Shown here: positions 7,752-15,587 of the stretch, in pieces | Layout of the letters: each line of letters begins with the position of its first letter | Position numbering within the stretch: position 1 is the stretch's first letter | Origin: Candidatus Avimonoglobus intestinipullorum | GTDB lineage: Bacteria > Bacillota > Clostridia > UBA1381 | Reading direction: 5' to 3' | Length of the DNA: 24,467 bases | Assembly (NCBI GenBank): GCA_018714645.1 | Contig: DVND01000176.1 | Span: 1 to 24,467, forward strand | Position numbers and translations under genes: made by a program | The notes under the pieces: generated by a model | The model's database searches: none | What the model was told of the DNA's origin: nothing | Seen by the model: the letters and a program-made list of their open reading frames with translations, nothing else

Positions 7752-8485
7752 AGGGAAAAACAGCAATTATCACAGGCTCCGGCAGGGGCATCGGCAAGGC
7801 GATTGCAAAAAAAATGGCAGGCTATGGCGCGAATATTGTGATCAATGATATCCCATCTTCTACATATGCAGACGAAACCTGTGCCGAGATTAAGGCACTG
7901 GGCGCAGAGTGCATTGTTGTGAAGGGCGATGTGCGCAATACTGCAGATGTGGAGCAGATGGTGAAAACCACTGTTGATACGTTTGGAGCAGTGGATATCC
8001 TGGTGAACAACGCAGGCGTCACCCGCGACGGGTTGATGCTCCGCATGTCCGAGGAGGATTGGGACATGGTGATGGACATCAATTTGAAGGGCGCATTCCA
8101 TTGCACAAAAGCAGTGGCCCGGACGATGATGAAACAGAGAAGCGGCGCGATTGTCAATATTGCATCTGTGGTCGGCGTGATGGGCAATGCGGGGCAGGCA
8201 AATTATTCCGCTTCCAAAGCGGGGCTGATCGGCCTGACAAAAACCACGGCGAAGGAGTTTTCTTCCCGCGGTATCCGCGCAAATGCGGTGGCGCCGGGCT
8301 TTATCGCATCAGATATGACGGATCAGCTGCCGGATGAGATTAAAAAGCAATATTTTGACGCGATCCCTCTTGCGAAATTTGGCTGTGCCGAGGATGTTGC
8401 AAATGCAGTGGCGTTTTTGGCTTCTGATTTGGCAAGTTATGTGACCGGGCAGGTAATTCATGTTGACGGCGGCCTGGTAATGTAA
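7745..8485 (+). CDS. fabG: 3-oxoacyl-ACP reductase
   Basis: FabG is the NADPH-dependent beta-ketoacyl-ACP reductase of the elongation cycle and a short-chain dehydrogenase. The 246-residue product shows the cofactor loop TGSGRGIG at residues 10-17, NNAG at 88-91, and the catalytic tetrad N113, S141, Y154 and K158 (YSASK). It ends in the family motif HVDGGLVM. The start at ATG 7745 lies within the end of fabD, 13 bases after GGAGG (7727-7731), so coupling with fabD translation is likely. The codons for VDGG near the end also form the -35 box of an acpP promoter. Confidence 0.96.
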   Translation: MLKGKTAIITGSGRGIGKAIAKKMAGYGANIVINDIPSSTYADETCAEIKALGAECIVVKGDVRNTADVEQMVKTTVDTFGAVDILVNNAGVTRDGLMLRMSEEDWDMVMDINLKGAFHCTKAVARTMMKQRSGAIVNIASVVGVMGNAGQANYSASKAGLIGLTKTTAKEFSSRGIRANAVAPGFIASDMTDQLPDEIKKQYFDAIPLAKFGCAEDVANAVAFLASDLASYVTGQVIHVDGGLVM

Positions 8486-8491
8486 TATAAT
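8463..8491 (+). promoter_or_regulatory. acpP promoter P1 inside the fabG end
   Basis: TTGACG (8463-8468), a 17-bp spacer and a perfect TATAAT (8486-8491) straddle the fabG stop codon. A start near 8498 leaves about 100 bases of leader. Extra transcription of acpP fits the high demand for this carrier protein. Confidence 0.65.
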
Positions 8492-8559
8492 AGACGGGAA
8501 ACAGTGTGTTTTATGTTTGTTGTACCGGCGGGATGCAGGCCGGAAGCGGATTGCGCCAA

Positions 8560-8568
8560 TGGTATAAT
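8560..8568 (+). promoter_or_regulatory. acpP promoter P2, extended -10 type
   Basis: TGGTATAAT is an extended -10 element with a perfect TATAAT at 8563-8568. No good -35 box is present at the expected distance. The predicted start near 8575 is close to the acpP ribosome binding site. Confidence 0.5.
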
Positions 8569-8600
8569 ATAGAGCATAAACGTGAAAGGAGGTGACGGGG

Positions 8601-8828
8601 ATGGAGTTTGAAAAGGTGAAGGAAGTTGTTGTTGACCAGCTGGGCGTTGATGAAGCGCAGGTTACAATGGAGGCGTCTTTTATAGATGATTTGGGGGCTG
8701 ATTCTCTGGATATCGTTGAATTGATCATGGGATTGGAAACTGAATTTGACATCGAAATTCCTGATGAGGATGCAGAAAAGATTTCAACCGTTGGCGATGC
8801 TGTAAACTACATTAAGAATCACAAATAA
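8601..8828 (+). CDS. acpP: Acyl carrier protein
   Basis: The 75-residue acidic protein carries growing acyl chains on a 4'-phosphopantetheine arm attached to the serine of GADSLDIVELIM. Size and charge are typical. I start it at ATG 8601, eight bases after the very strong AAAGGAGGTG (8586-8594); an in-frame GTG at 8592 lies inside that site. It has its own promoters in the 115-bp gap after fabG and is the shared substrate of every fab product here as well as of PlsX. Confidence 0.97.
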   Translation: MEFEKVKEVVVDQLGVDEAQVTMEASFIDDLGADSLDIVELIMGLETEFDIEIPDEDAEKISTVGDAVNYIKNHK

Positions 8829-8842
8829 TACATGCCGTCCGG

Positions 8843-8865
8843 CGGGATGAGGGCTTCTCATCCCG
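8843..8865. other. hairpin between acpP and fabF
   Basis: CGGGATGAG and CTCATCCCG form a perfect 9-bp stem with a five-base loop, 14 bases after the acpP stop. No T-tract follows, so a plain intrinsic terminator is unlikely. An mRNA 3' stabiliser or processing site is a better guess. Its left flank contains CCGGCGGGATG, which also occurs upstream of acpP at 8525-8535. Confidence 0.5.
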
Positions 8866-8934
8866 GCCAGACGCTGTATGCCTGAATGAAATAAAATTAT
8901 TTTATATAGATTGATATTTTATGAGGTGAAAACC

Positions 8935-10173
8935 ATGAGAAGAGTAGTGATTACCGGTGTTGGTGCGATTACGCCCATCGGAAATGATAAGGATACGTTC
9001 TGGGCCAATGTGAAGAAAGGAGTTTGCGGGATTGACACCGTAAAAAGCTTTGATGCATCTATTTTCAAGACCCAGATTGCAGGCGAATTGAAGGATTTTG
9101 ACGCGACGGAACACATTGACAAAAAAGAGGCACGGAAGATGGACCGCTATACGCAGCTTGCCGTGATTGCGGCGGAGGAAGCTGTGAAGGATGCGGGGCT
9201 GGATATGGAACAGGAGGACGCTTGGAAAGTCGGCGTTATTACGGGTTCCGGCGTCGGCGGGATCGCCACGATGGAGGAACAGCATCAAACCCTTTTGGAA
9301 AAAGGGCCGGGACGGATCAGCCCGTTCTTTATCACCATGATGATTTCCAATATGGGCGCGGCGCAGATTGCGATAAAGCTGGGCGCGCGGGGGATCAACG
9401 AAAACGTGGTTTCTGCCTGTGCATCCGGGACGAATGCGATTGGGGACGCATTCCGCCATATCCAGTATGGCAAAAACGACGTGATCATTGCCGGCGGCGC
9501 GGAGGCCGCTGTCACACCGCTGTCCTTTTCGGGCTTTTGCAGCATGAAGGCCATGTCCACAAACAATGAAAACCCAAAAGAGGCCTCCCGGCCGTTTGAC
9601 GCGGAGCGCGACGGGTTTGTAATGGGCGAAGGCGCGGGATTTGTGGTTTTAGAGGAATTGGAGCACGCGAAAAAGCGCGGCGCGAAAATCATCTGTGAGA
9701 TGGTGGGTTACGGTGCAACGGATGACGCATACCACATCACGAGCCCCATCCCCGGCGGCGAAGGCGGCGCAAAGGCTATGGAGCTGGCGCTGGAGGATGC
9801 AAACGTGACGCCGGATAAAATCACCTACATCAATGCCCATGGAACGTCTACAAATTACAATGATAAATTTGAAACGGAAGCAATTAAATCGGTGTTTGGC
9901 GACGCGGCAAAAACAGTCGCAGTCAGTTCGACGAAATCCATGACCGGGCACCTGTTGGGCGCGGCCGGCGGCGTTGAGGCAGTGATTTGCGCATACGCGA
10001 TCCGCGATGGATTCATCCCGGCAACAATCAATTATAAAAATCCCGATCCCGAATGCGACTTGGATATTGTTCCCAACGAAGGGCGCCAGCAGCCCGTGGA
10101 GTATGCCATGTCGAATTCACTGGGCTTCGGCGGGCACAATGCCACAATTGTGTTTAAAAAATACGAAGATTAA
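8935..10173 (+). CDS. fabF: 3-oxoacyl-ACP synthase II (KAS II)
   Basis: FabF carries out the condensation step of chain elongation with malonyl-ACP. The 412-residue product has the Cys-His-His triad C162 (SACASGTNA), H302 (NAHGTSTNYND) and H339 (SMTGHLLGAAGG), plus K334; the spacing matches E. coli FabF to within one residue. The ending NSLGFGGHNATIVF is also diagnostic. ATG 8935 follows AGGTG (8924-8928); an in-frame TTG at 8911 is upstream of that site. It is the last gene of the lipid block and is followed by a terminator. No fabZ or acc gene follows it. Confidence 0.96.
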   Translation: MRRVVITGVGAITPIGNDKDTFWANVKKGVCGIDTVKSFDASIFKTQIAGELKDFDATEHIDKKEARKMDRYTQLAVIAAEEAVKDAGLDMEQEDAWKVGVITGSGVGGIATMEEQHQTLLEKGPGRISPFFITMMISNMGAAQIAIKLGARGINENVVSACASGTNAIGDAFRHIQYGKNDVIIAGGAEAAVTPLSFSGFCSMKAMSTNNENPKEASRPFDAERDGFVMGEGAGFVVLEELEHAKKRGAKIICEMVGYGATDDAYHITSPIPGGEGGAKAMELALEDANVTPDKITYINAHGTSTNYNDKFETEAIKSVFGDAAKTVAVSSTKSMTGHLLGAAGGVEAVICAYAIRDGFIPATINYKNPDPECDLDIVPNEGRQQPVEYAMSNSLGFGGHNATIVFKKYED

Positions 10174-10180
10174 GAATAAT

Positions 10181-10212
10181 AGGGTTGTGGGTTGTATACA
10201 CAACCCTAATTT
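10181..10212 (+). terminator. terminator of the fatty acid operon
   Basis: AGGGTTGTG (10181-10189) pairs perfectly with CACAACCCT (10199-10207) around a nine-base loop and is followed by AATTTT. The stem is good but the T-tract is short and interrupted, so leakage into rnc is possible. Confidence 0.65.
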
Positions 10213-10222
10213 TCATATAATG

Positions 10223-10294
10223 CCAGTTCAGAAAAAAACGCCTATTCTCTTTGTTTTTAGCAGTTGGCCATGTAGGCGCTTTTTTCTAAACTGG
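10223..10294. repeat. 72-bp long inverted repeat, possible second terminator
   Basis: Two 22-base arms (10223-10244 and 10273-10294) match at 20 of 22 positions around a 28-base loop. The outer part is CCAGTT/AACTGG, the middle an A-run facing a T-run, and the inner part CGCCTA/TAGGCG. In a rightward RNA the two mismatches are A-C pairs; in a leftward RNA both become G-U pairs, giving an unbroken stem. It can be a bidirectional terminator or the remnant of a small inverted-repeat element. No convincing target duplication flanks it. Confidence 0.6.
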
Positions 10295-10329
10295 ATACAA
10301 AAAGCAGTTATTGGGAAAGGATTTTGGGA

Positions 10330-10995
10330 ATGGAACAATTTGAACGGAATTTGGGATATCAATTTAAAAACAAGGCGCTGTTAGAAGTGGCTTTAACGCA
10401 CAGTTCCTATGCACATGAGCATCAGTGCCAGAGCAACGAACGGATGGAGTTTTTGGGCGATTCGGTTTTGAGCATCATTATCAGCGATTTTTTGTTCCGC
10501 AAACTGCGGCGCGAGGATGAGGGCGATTTATCGAAAATACGGGCGTCGCTGGTATGTGAGCAGTCTTTAGCACGGGTGGCGCGGGAATTAGAGGTTGGCC
10601 CGGCGTTAAAATTGGGCAGGGGCGAGGACGCGGCCGGCGGCAGGGCGCGGGATTCCATCCTCTCCGACGCATTTGAGGCAATCCTTGCCGCAATTTATCT
10701 GGACAGCGATATCCACACAGCGGAACAATGGGTGAAAAACCATATGGAACAGGCGCTGCATGCCGCGCTGCGGGGTGAAAGCTATCAGGACTACAAGACG
10801 ATGTTCCAGGAGGCGGTACAGAAAAACGGGCCGCGAAAAATCGCATACCGCGTATTGTCTGAAACAGGACCGGATCACCATAAGGATTTTGAAATAGAGG
10901 TTTGTGTGGACGGGAAGCCCGCTGGGCGCGGCAGAGGGCAAAGCAAGAAGGAAGCCGAACAGAACGCCGCAAAAACCGCATTGGAGCGGATTTGA
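10330..10995 (+). CDS. rnc: Ribonuclease III
   Basis: RNase III cleaves double-stranded RNA in rRNA maturation and mRNA control. The 221-residue protein has the signature NERMEFLGDS at 36-45 with the metal ligands E40, D44, D113 and E116 (SDAFEAILAAIY), and a C-terminal double-stranded RNA binding domain from about residue 155 ending in SKKEAEQNAAKTAL. ATG 10330 lies eight bases after AAAGGA (10316-10321); a TTG at 10324 is too close. It begins the rnc-radical SAM-smc-ftsY run, as in many Firmicutes. No clear dedicated promoter was found, so read-through from the fab operon may supply its mRNA. Confidence 0.95.
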   Translation: MEQFERNLGYQFKNKALLEVALTHSSYAHEHQCQSNERMEFLGDSVLSIIISDFLFRKLRREDEGDLSKIRASLVCEQSLARVARELEVGPALKLGRGEDAAGGRARDSILSDAFEAILAAIYLDSDIHTAEQWVKNHMEQALHAALRGESYQDYKTMFQEAVQKNGPRKIAYRVLSETGPDHHKDFEIEVCVDGKPAGRGRGQSKKEAEQNAAKTALERI

Positions 10996-10996
10996 G

Positions 10997-12016
10997 ATGA
11001 AGCATTACAACATCCCGATTTTTGTCCCGCACGAGGGCTGCCCGTTTGACTGTGTTTTTTGCAACCAAAAACATATTACCGGCAGTTGCAAAACGGTGGA
11101 TGAATCTGTTATAATAGAGATTATGGACGCGCATTTGAAAACGCTGCCGCGGGAGAACTGTTCCATTGAAGCGGCTTTTTTCGGCGGCAGCTTTACGGGG
11201 ATCCCCATGGAGCGCCAGCGGCGGTTTTTGCAAACCGCATACCGCTATGTGCAGGACGGTAGAATCGACGGGATCCGCCTGTCCACCAGGCCGGACTATA
11301 TCGACCGCAGGATTTTGGACCAATTGCGGGAATTTGGCGTGACCGCCATTGAACTGGGCGTTCAGAGCATGGATGAAACGGTGCTGAAGGCGGCGCGCCG
11401 GGGGCATACCGCGGAGGACGTGAAGCGGGCGGTGCAGATGATCCGGGAATATCCGTTCCAATTGGGGCTGCAGATGATGACAGGGCTGCCGGAGGATACG
11501 CCTGAAAAATCTCTGTACACCGCGCGGGAAATCATACGGTTAAAACCCGATTTTGTCCGTATTTACCCGACGCTGGTCGTGGAGGACACGGCGCTGGCAG
11601 TATTGTACCGCCGGGGGGAATACCGCCCGCAGACGCTGGAGGAGGCGGTTATGCTTTGTAAAGCGCTGCTGGAGTTGTTTGATGCGGCAAAAATCCCCGT
11701 TATCCGCGTGGCGTTGATGACCACAGAGGAGATATCGCCCGGCGGCGCGTTGGTTGCAGGGCCGTTTCATCCGGCATTCCGGGAACTGGTCGAGGGGGAA
11801 CTGTATTTTGATAAGCTCTGCACCGCAATGGAGCAGGGGGATGTGCGGGAGGTCGTTGTCAACAGCCGGGAGGTTTCAAAGGCCGTGGGCAACAACAAGA
11901 GAAATGTGCGGCGGATCAGGGAGCGATTCGGCGTGGACGTCAAGATCACGGGCGCGGCGGAGGTGCCGCCGGGGGCGGTATATATCAGCAGAAGGAAGGG
12001 TGGAAGTTGTACTTAA
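10997..12016 (+). CDS. Elp3-like radical SAM protein
   Basis: The 339-residue product is a radical SAM enzyme: C15, C19 and C22 form the CX3CX2C site for the [4Fe-4S] cluster. Following motifs are AAFFGGSFTGIP near residue 55, STRPDYID near residue 90 and TAIELGVQSMDE near residue 115. These resemble the radical SAM domain of the tRNA uridine-34 modifying Elp3 family, but the GNAT acetyltransferase domain of true Elp3 is absent. The substrate is unknown; a role in tRNA or translation is only a guess from similarity. ATG 10997 comes one base after the rnc stop, and its end overlaps smc by ten bases, so it is translated together with both. It contains a candidate internal promoter near its start. 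Confidence 0.85.
   Translation: MKHYNIPIFVPHEGCPFDCVFCNQKHITGSCKTVDESVIIEIMDAHLKTLPRENCSIEAAFFGGSFTGIPMERQRRFLQTAYRYVQDGRIDGIRLSTRPDYIDRRILDQLREFGVTAIELGVQSMDETVLKAARRGHTAEDVKRAVQMIREYPFQLGLQMMTGLPEDTPEKSLYTAREIIRLKPDFVRIYPTLVVEDTALAVLYRRGEYRPQTLEEAVMLCKALLELFDAAKIPVIRVALMTTEEISPGGALVAGPFHPAFRELVEGELYFDKLCTAMEQGDVREVVVNSREVSKAVGNNKRNVRRIRERFGVDVKITGAAEVPPGAVYISRRKGGSCT
11086..11115 (+). promoter_or_regulatory. candidate internal promoter for smc-ftsY
   Basis: TTGCAA (11086-11091), an 18-bp spacer and TGTTATAAT (11107-11115) combine a -35 box with an extended, perfect -10 box inside the radical SAM gene. The hexamers equal those of the fapR promoter. It would allow smc and ftsY to be expressed apart from the fab operon. 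Confidence 0.45.
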
Positions 12017-15000
12017 AGAGGATAGAATTGCAGGGGTTTAAATCCTTTGCGGATAAGACGGTGCTGGAATTTGGGCAGGGGATTACATCGGTAGTCGGCC
12101 CCAACGGCAGCGGGAAGAGCAATATTTCCGACGCCATCCGCTGGGTTATGGGCGAGATGAGCGCAAAAACGCTGCGCGGGGCGAATATGCAGGACGTGAT
12201 TTTTGCCGGGACAGAAACGAGAAAGCCCGTTAATTTTGCCGAGGTCAGCCTGGTGCTGGATAACAGCGACCACCTGTTTCCCATTGAATTTGATGAGATT
12301 ATTGTCACCAGGCGGGTGTTCCGGTCGGGCGAGAGTGTGTATCAGATCAATAAGGCGAATTGCCGCCTGAAGGATATCCATGAGCTGTTTATGGATACGG
12401 GGCTGGGGCGCGACGGATATTCCATGATTGGGCAGGGGAACGTATCGCAGATTTTATCCACCAAGGCGGAGGACCGCCGCAGCTTTTTTGAAGAGGCGGC
12501 GGGCGTGTCGAAATTCAAGCACCGTAAGGACGAGGCCCAGCGCAAGCTTGTTTCGGTACAGGAGAACCTGACGCGCATCAATGACATTGCAGGCGAGCTG
12601 GAAAGCCGGCTGGGGCCGCTGGAGCACCAGTCCAGGAAAGCGCGCAAATATATGGAGCTGTATGGGGAATACAAAAACCTTGACGTGAGCATGAGTCTGA
12701 TTATGATAGGGAAAAATAAAGAAGCGGCAGGCGTTGCAGAGGAGCAGCGCCGGTCTGTACAAGACGAAATTGAACGCTTAAAGGAACAGGAGACAGACAT
12801 AGAGGCCCAACAGAATGCGCTGTATTTGAAAAGCCAGCAGAAGGATGAGGAACAGGCGCAGAAGAATCAGGAGTTGATGGACAACGAAGCGCGGAGCATG
12901 GCGGCGCAGAACGCGATTTCCATGGCGGAAAATGATATCAAGAATAACAATGCCATGATGGAGCGCATCGGGCAGGAGATAGACGGTTTATCCGCGAAAA
13001 ATGCCGATTTGGAGGCGCAGATCGAAGCATCCCGGCAGCGGGTTGCGGAACAGGAGGCGGAATCCAAAGAGCTGCTTGCCCGTTTTGAGCAGATCCAGGC
13101 GGAAAATGCAGGGGCTTTTGATGAACTGGCGGAATGCCGCAAGCGCATTGATGCGGTCAAGGGCGATATCATTGAGCGGATGAATGACATTGCCGCGAAA
13201 AAAGCGCAGATCAGCGGTATGGAAACCTTGCGCAGGAACTTCCTGGAACGCAGGGAGACAGTTGAAAATGAGCGCAAAAGCCATGGGTTGAACATTGAGG
13301 CCGTCCGCAAGGAAATCGAGGAACATGAAGCAAAGGCCGCCGGGCAGACGGAAAAACAGGCGGCGATGCAAAAGCGCGTGGACGAGGGCCGGGAGCGGCT
13401 GGCGGCATATCAGGAACAGGCAGCGGATATCCGCAAAGCTTGCGGGGATTTGGAAGTGGAACTGAATTCCAAGACCTCCAAACGGCGTATTTTGGAGGGG
13501 ATGGAGAATGAATATGAGGGATATGCGCGGAGCGTTAAAGCGGTCCTGAAGGCGCCGGAGCTGAAGCGGCTGGCAATCTACGGGACAGTCTCGGGGTTAA
13601 TTGACGTCCGGAAGGAATATGTGACGGCAATTGAAATCAGCCTGGGCGGTGCGTTGCAGAACATCGTGGTGGAAACGGAGGAGGACGCGAAGCGGGCCAT
13701 TGCCTATTTGCGGGAGCATAAGGCGGGACGGGCCACGTTTTTGCCGGTGTCGTCCGTTTCCGGGCGCACTTTAGACAATATCCGCGAGATTGCGGCACAG
13801 CCGGGATTTATTGGCGTCGCCAGCGATCTGATCCGCTATGACCGCAAATATGACGGGATTATGAAAAGCCTGCTGGGGCGCGTGGTTGTGGTGGACAATA
13901 TCGACAATGCCATTGCGCTGAGCCGGAAGTTTTCCTACAAATTTCGCACAGTTACCCTGGAGGGCGATATTCTGAACGCCGGCGGAGCCATGTCTGGCGG
14001 AAGTGTGAACAAATCCAGCGGGTTTTTGTCACGGGCACAGGAAATCAAGACGCTGGCCGCGGAAATTGCGGAATTGACGAAAAAGCGCACGAACTTAAGG
14101 GCACAGCAGGCGGAATTGGAGGAACATATCGGACAGGCCAGCCGGCAGTTGTCCAGTTATGAGCCGCTGCTGCGGGAATATGAAAACGAAGTGCTCGTTT
14201 TGCGCAACACCGCAGAGCATATGAAGCAGACGCTGGCGAGCAGCGGGGAATCGGAACGGGCGCTGGAGCTGGAGCTGGAGCAAATTGAAGAACAGCTCGC
14301 AAAAAGCGGCGACGAAATTGCCGCGCTGATCAACAGTGTCCGGACGGCGGAGACGGCGCTTGAAAAAGACAATGAAACAGTTGCAGAGATGGAGCGGGAA
14401 TATGAACATATTTCCGCAAAAAAGGATCAAAAGGCCAAAGAATTGATGGATGAGACACTTCGTCTGCGGTCATTGGAGAAGGATATACAGACAATCAAAG
14501 CGTCCGCGGAGGAGATGCGCAGGATGATTGCGGAAAATCTGGAGCTGTCTGCCCAGAAGGGCGCGGATAGGGAGCAGGTGCAGGCCGCAAATGCGGAATT
14601 GCAGCAGCGGATCGCGGAAAAAACAGAGGAAATTGCGCAAATCAATCAGGTATCGGCTGCGCTGAAAGCGCAGATACAGGAAATTGAGAAAGAGAAAGCG
14701 GCTGTTGTGGAAGGGCTGAAGGATATGCAGAATTCCAACAAAGACCTGACCGACCGCATGCTGCTCTTACAGCAGGAATTGTCCCGCGTGGAGCATCAGC
14801 GCGAAAAGCTGGAGGGAGAACTGGAAAGCATCCTCAACCGCTTATGGGATGAATATGAGTTGACGCCATCCACCGCAGAAGCGGCAAAAATTGAGATTGA
14901 AAATGAAGCGGAAGCAAAAAAACGCGTTACGGAACTGAAGGGAAAAATCAAGGCGTTGGGGAGCGTCAACGTAGACGCCATTGCGGAATATAATGAAGCG

Positions 15001-15573
15001 AAGGAACGGTTTGAATTCCTGTCCGACCAAAAAGCGGATTTGGAAAAAGCGCAGGCCGACTTGAATAAAGTCATTGATTCTATGCAGGAATTGATGGAGG
15101 AGCATTTTAAAAAACAGTTTGAGGAAATCAATAAAAGCTTTGGCCATGTGTTCCGTGAGTTGTTCGGCGGCGGCAGCGGGCGGCTGTATTTATCCGATCC
15201 CGGGGATGTGATGGAAAGCGGCATCGAAATTGAGGCGCAGCTCCCGGGCAAAGGCTTGCAGAACATCAATTTATACTCCGGAGGGGAAAAATCGTTTATT
15301 GCGATTGCACTGCTGTTCTCCATTTTGGAGGTCAAGCCTACGCCGTTCTGCCTGCTGGACGAAATCGACGCGGCGCTGGACGATGTGAATGTTTCGCGGT
15401 TTGCCACGTATTTGCGCAACTATTTGGCGCAGACGCAGTTTATTGTCATTACCCACCGGCGCGGGACCATGGAAGCGGCAAACGTCCTGTACGGTGTGAC
15501 GATGCAGGAAAAGGGCGTGTCGAAATTGCTGGCGCTGCAAATTGACGACGTCGGGGAAGAGATGCTTGGATAG
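12007..15573 (+). CDS. smc: Chromosome segregation ATPase SMC
   Basis: SMC dimers extrude and hold DNA loops and compact the nucleoid together with ScpA and ScpB. The 1188-residue length fits the bacterial family. Visible parts are the Walker A GPNGSGKS at 31-38, a long coiled coil rich in E, K, Q and A, the hinge at about 518-665 (from YGTVSGLID to GGAMSGGS), a second coiled coil, the ABC signature at 1090-1094 and Walker B CLLDEIDAAL with D1118 and E1119. The start codon is TTG at 12007, which gives the canonical MYLKRIELQGFKSFA and follows GGAAGGGTGG; no ATG fits. The signature reads YSGGE instead of the usual LSGGE. It overlaps the upstream gene by ten bases. scpA and scpB are not in the window. 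Confidence 0.96.
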   Translation: MYLKRIELQGFKSFADKTVLEFGQGITSVVGPNGSGKSNISDAIRWVMGEMSAKTLRGANMQDVIFAGTETRKPVNFAEVSLVLDNSDHLFPIEFDEIIVTRRVFRSGESVYQINKANCRLKDIHELFMDTGLGRDGYSMIGQGNVSQILSTKAEDRRSFFEEAAGVSKFKHRKDEAQRKLVSVQENLTRINDIAGELESRLGPLEHQSRKARKYMELYGEYKNLDVSMSLIMIGKNKEAAGVAEEQRRSVQDEIERLKEQETDIEAQQNALYLKSQQKDEEQAQKNQELMDNEARSMAAQNAISMAENDIKNNNAMMERIGQEIDGLSAKNADLEAQIEASRQRVAEQEAESKELLARFEQIQAENAGAFDELAECRKRIDAVKGDIIERMNDIAAKKAQISGMETLRRNFLERRETVENERKSHGLNIEAVRKEIEEHEAKAAGQTEKQAAMQKRVDEGRERLAAYQEQAADIRKACGDLEVELNSKTSKRRILEGMENEYEGYARSVKAVLKAPELKRLAIYGTVSGLIDVRKEYVTAIEISLGGALQNIVVETEEDAKRAIAYLREHKAGRATFLPVSSVSGRTLDNIREIAAQPGFIGVASDLIRYDRKYDGIMKSLLGRVVVVDNIDNAIALSRKFSYKFRTVTLEGDILNAGGAMSGGSVNKSSGFLSRAQEIKTLAAEIAELTKKRTNLRAQQAELEEHIGQASRQLSSYEPLLREYENEVLVLRNTAEHMKQTLASSGESERALELELEQIEEQLAKSGDEIAALINSVRTAETALEKDNETVAEMEREYEHISAKKDQKAKELMDETLRLRSLEKDIQTIKASAEEMRRMIAENLELSAQKGADREQVQAANAELQQRIAEKTEEIAQINQVSAALKAQIQEIEKEKAAVVEGLKDMQNSNKDLTDRMLLLQQELSRVEHQREKLEGELESILNRLWDEYELTPSTAEAAKIEIENEAEAKKRVTELKGKIKALGSVNVDAIAEYNEAKERFEFLSDQKADLEKAQADLNKVIDSMQELMEEHFKKQFEEINKSFGHVFRELFGGGSGRLYLSDPGDVMESGIEIEAQLPGKGLQNINLYSGGEKSFIAIALLFSILEVKPTPFCLLDEIDAALDDVNVSRFATYLRNYLAQTQFIVITHRRGTMEAANVLYGVTMQEKGVSKLLALQIDDVGEEMLG

Positions 15574-15587
15574 AAAGGGATTTGATG

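Noticed and set aside
8843..8880. The acpP-fabF hairpin as an intrinsic terminator.
   Set aside because: No T-tract follows the stem, and fabF has no convincing promoter of its own after it.
10223..10294. Call of the inverted repeat as a complete MITE.
   Set aside because: No target site duplication is evident and only one copy is visible, so only a repeat is reported.
10904..10996. A longer N-terminus for the radical SAM protein inside rnc.
   Set aside because: It is the shifted frame of the RNase III double-stranded RNA binding domain; the family start MKHYNIPIFVPHEGCPFDC lies at 10997.
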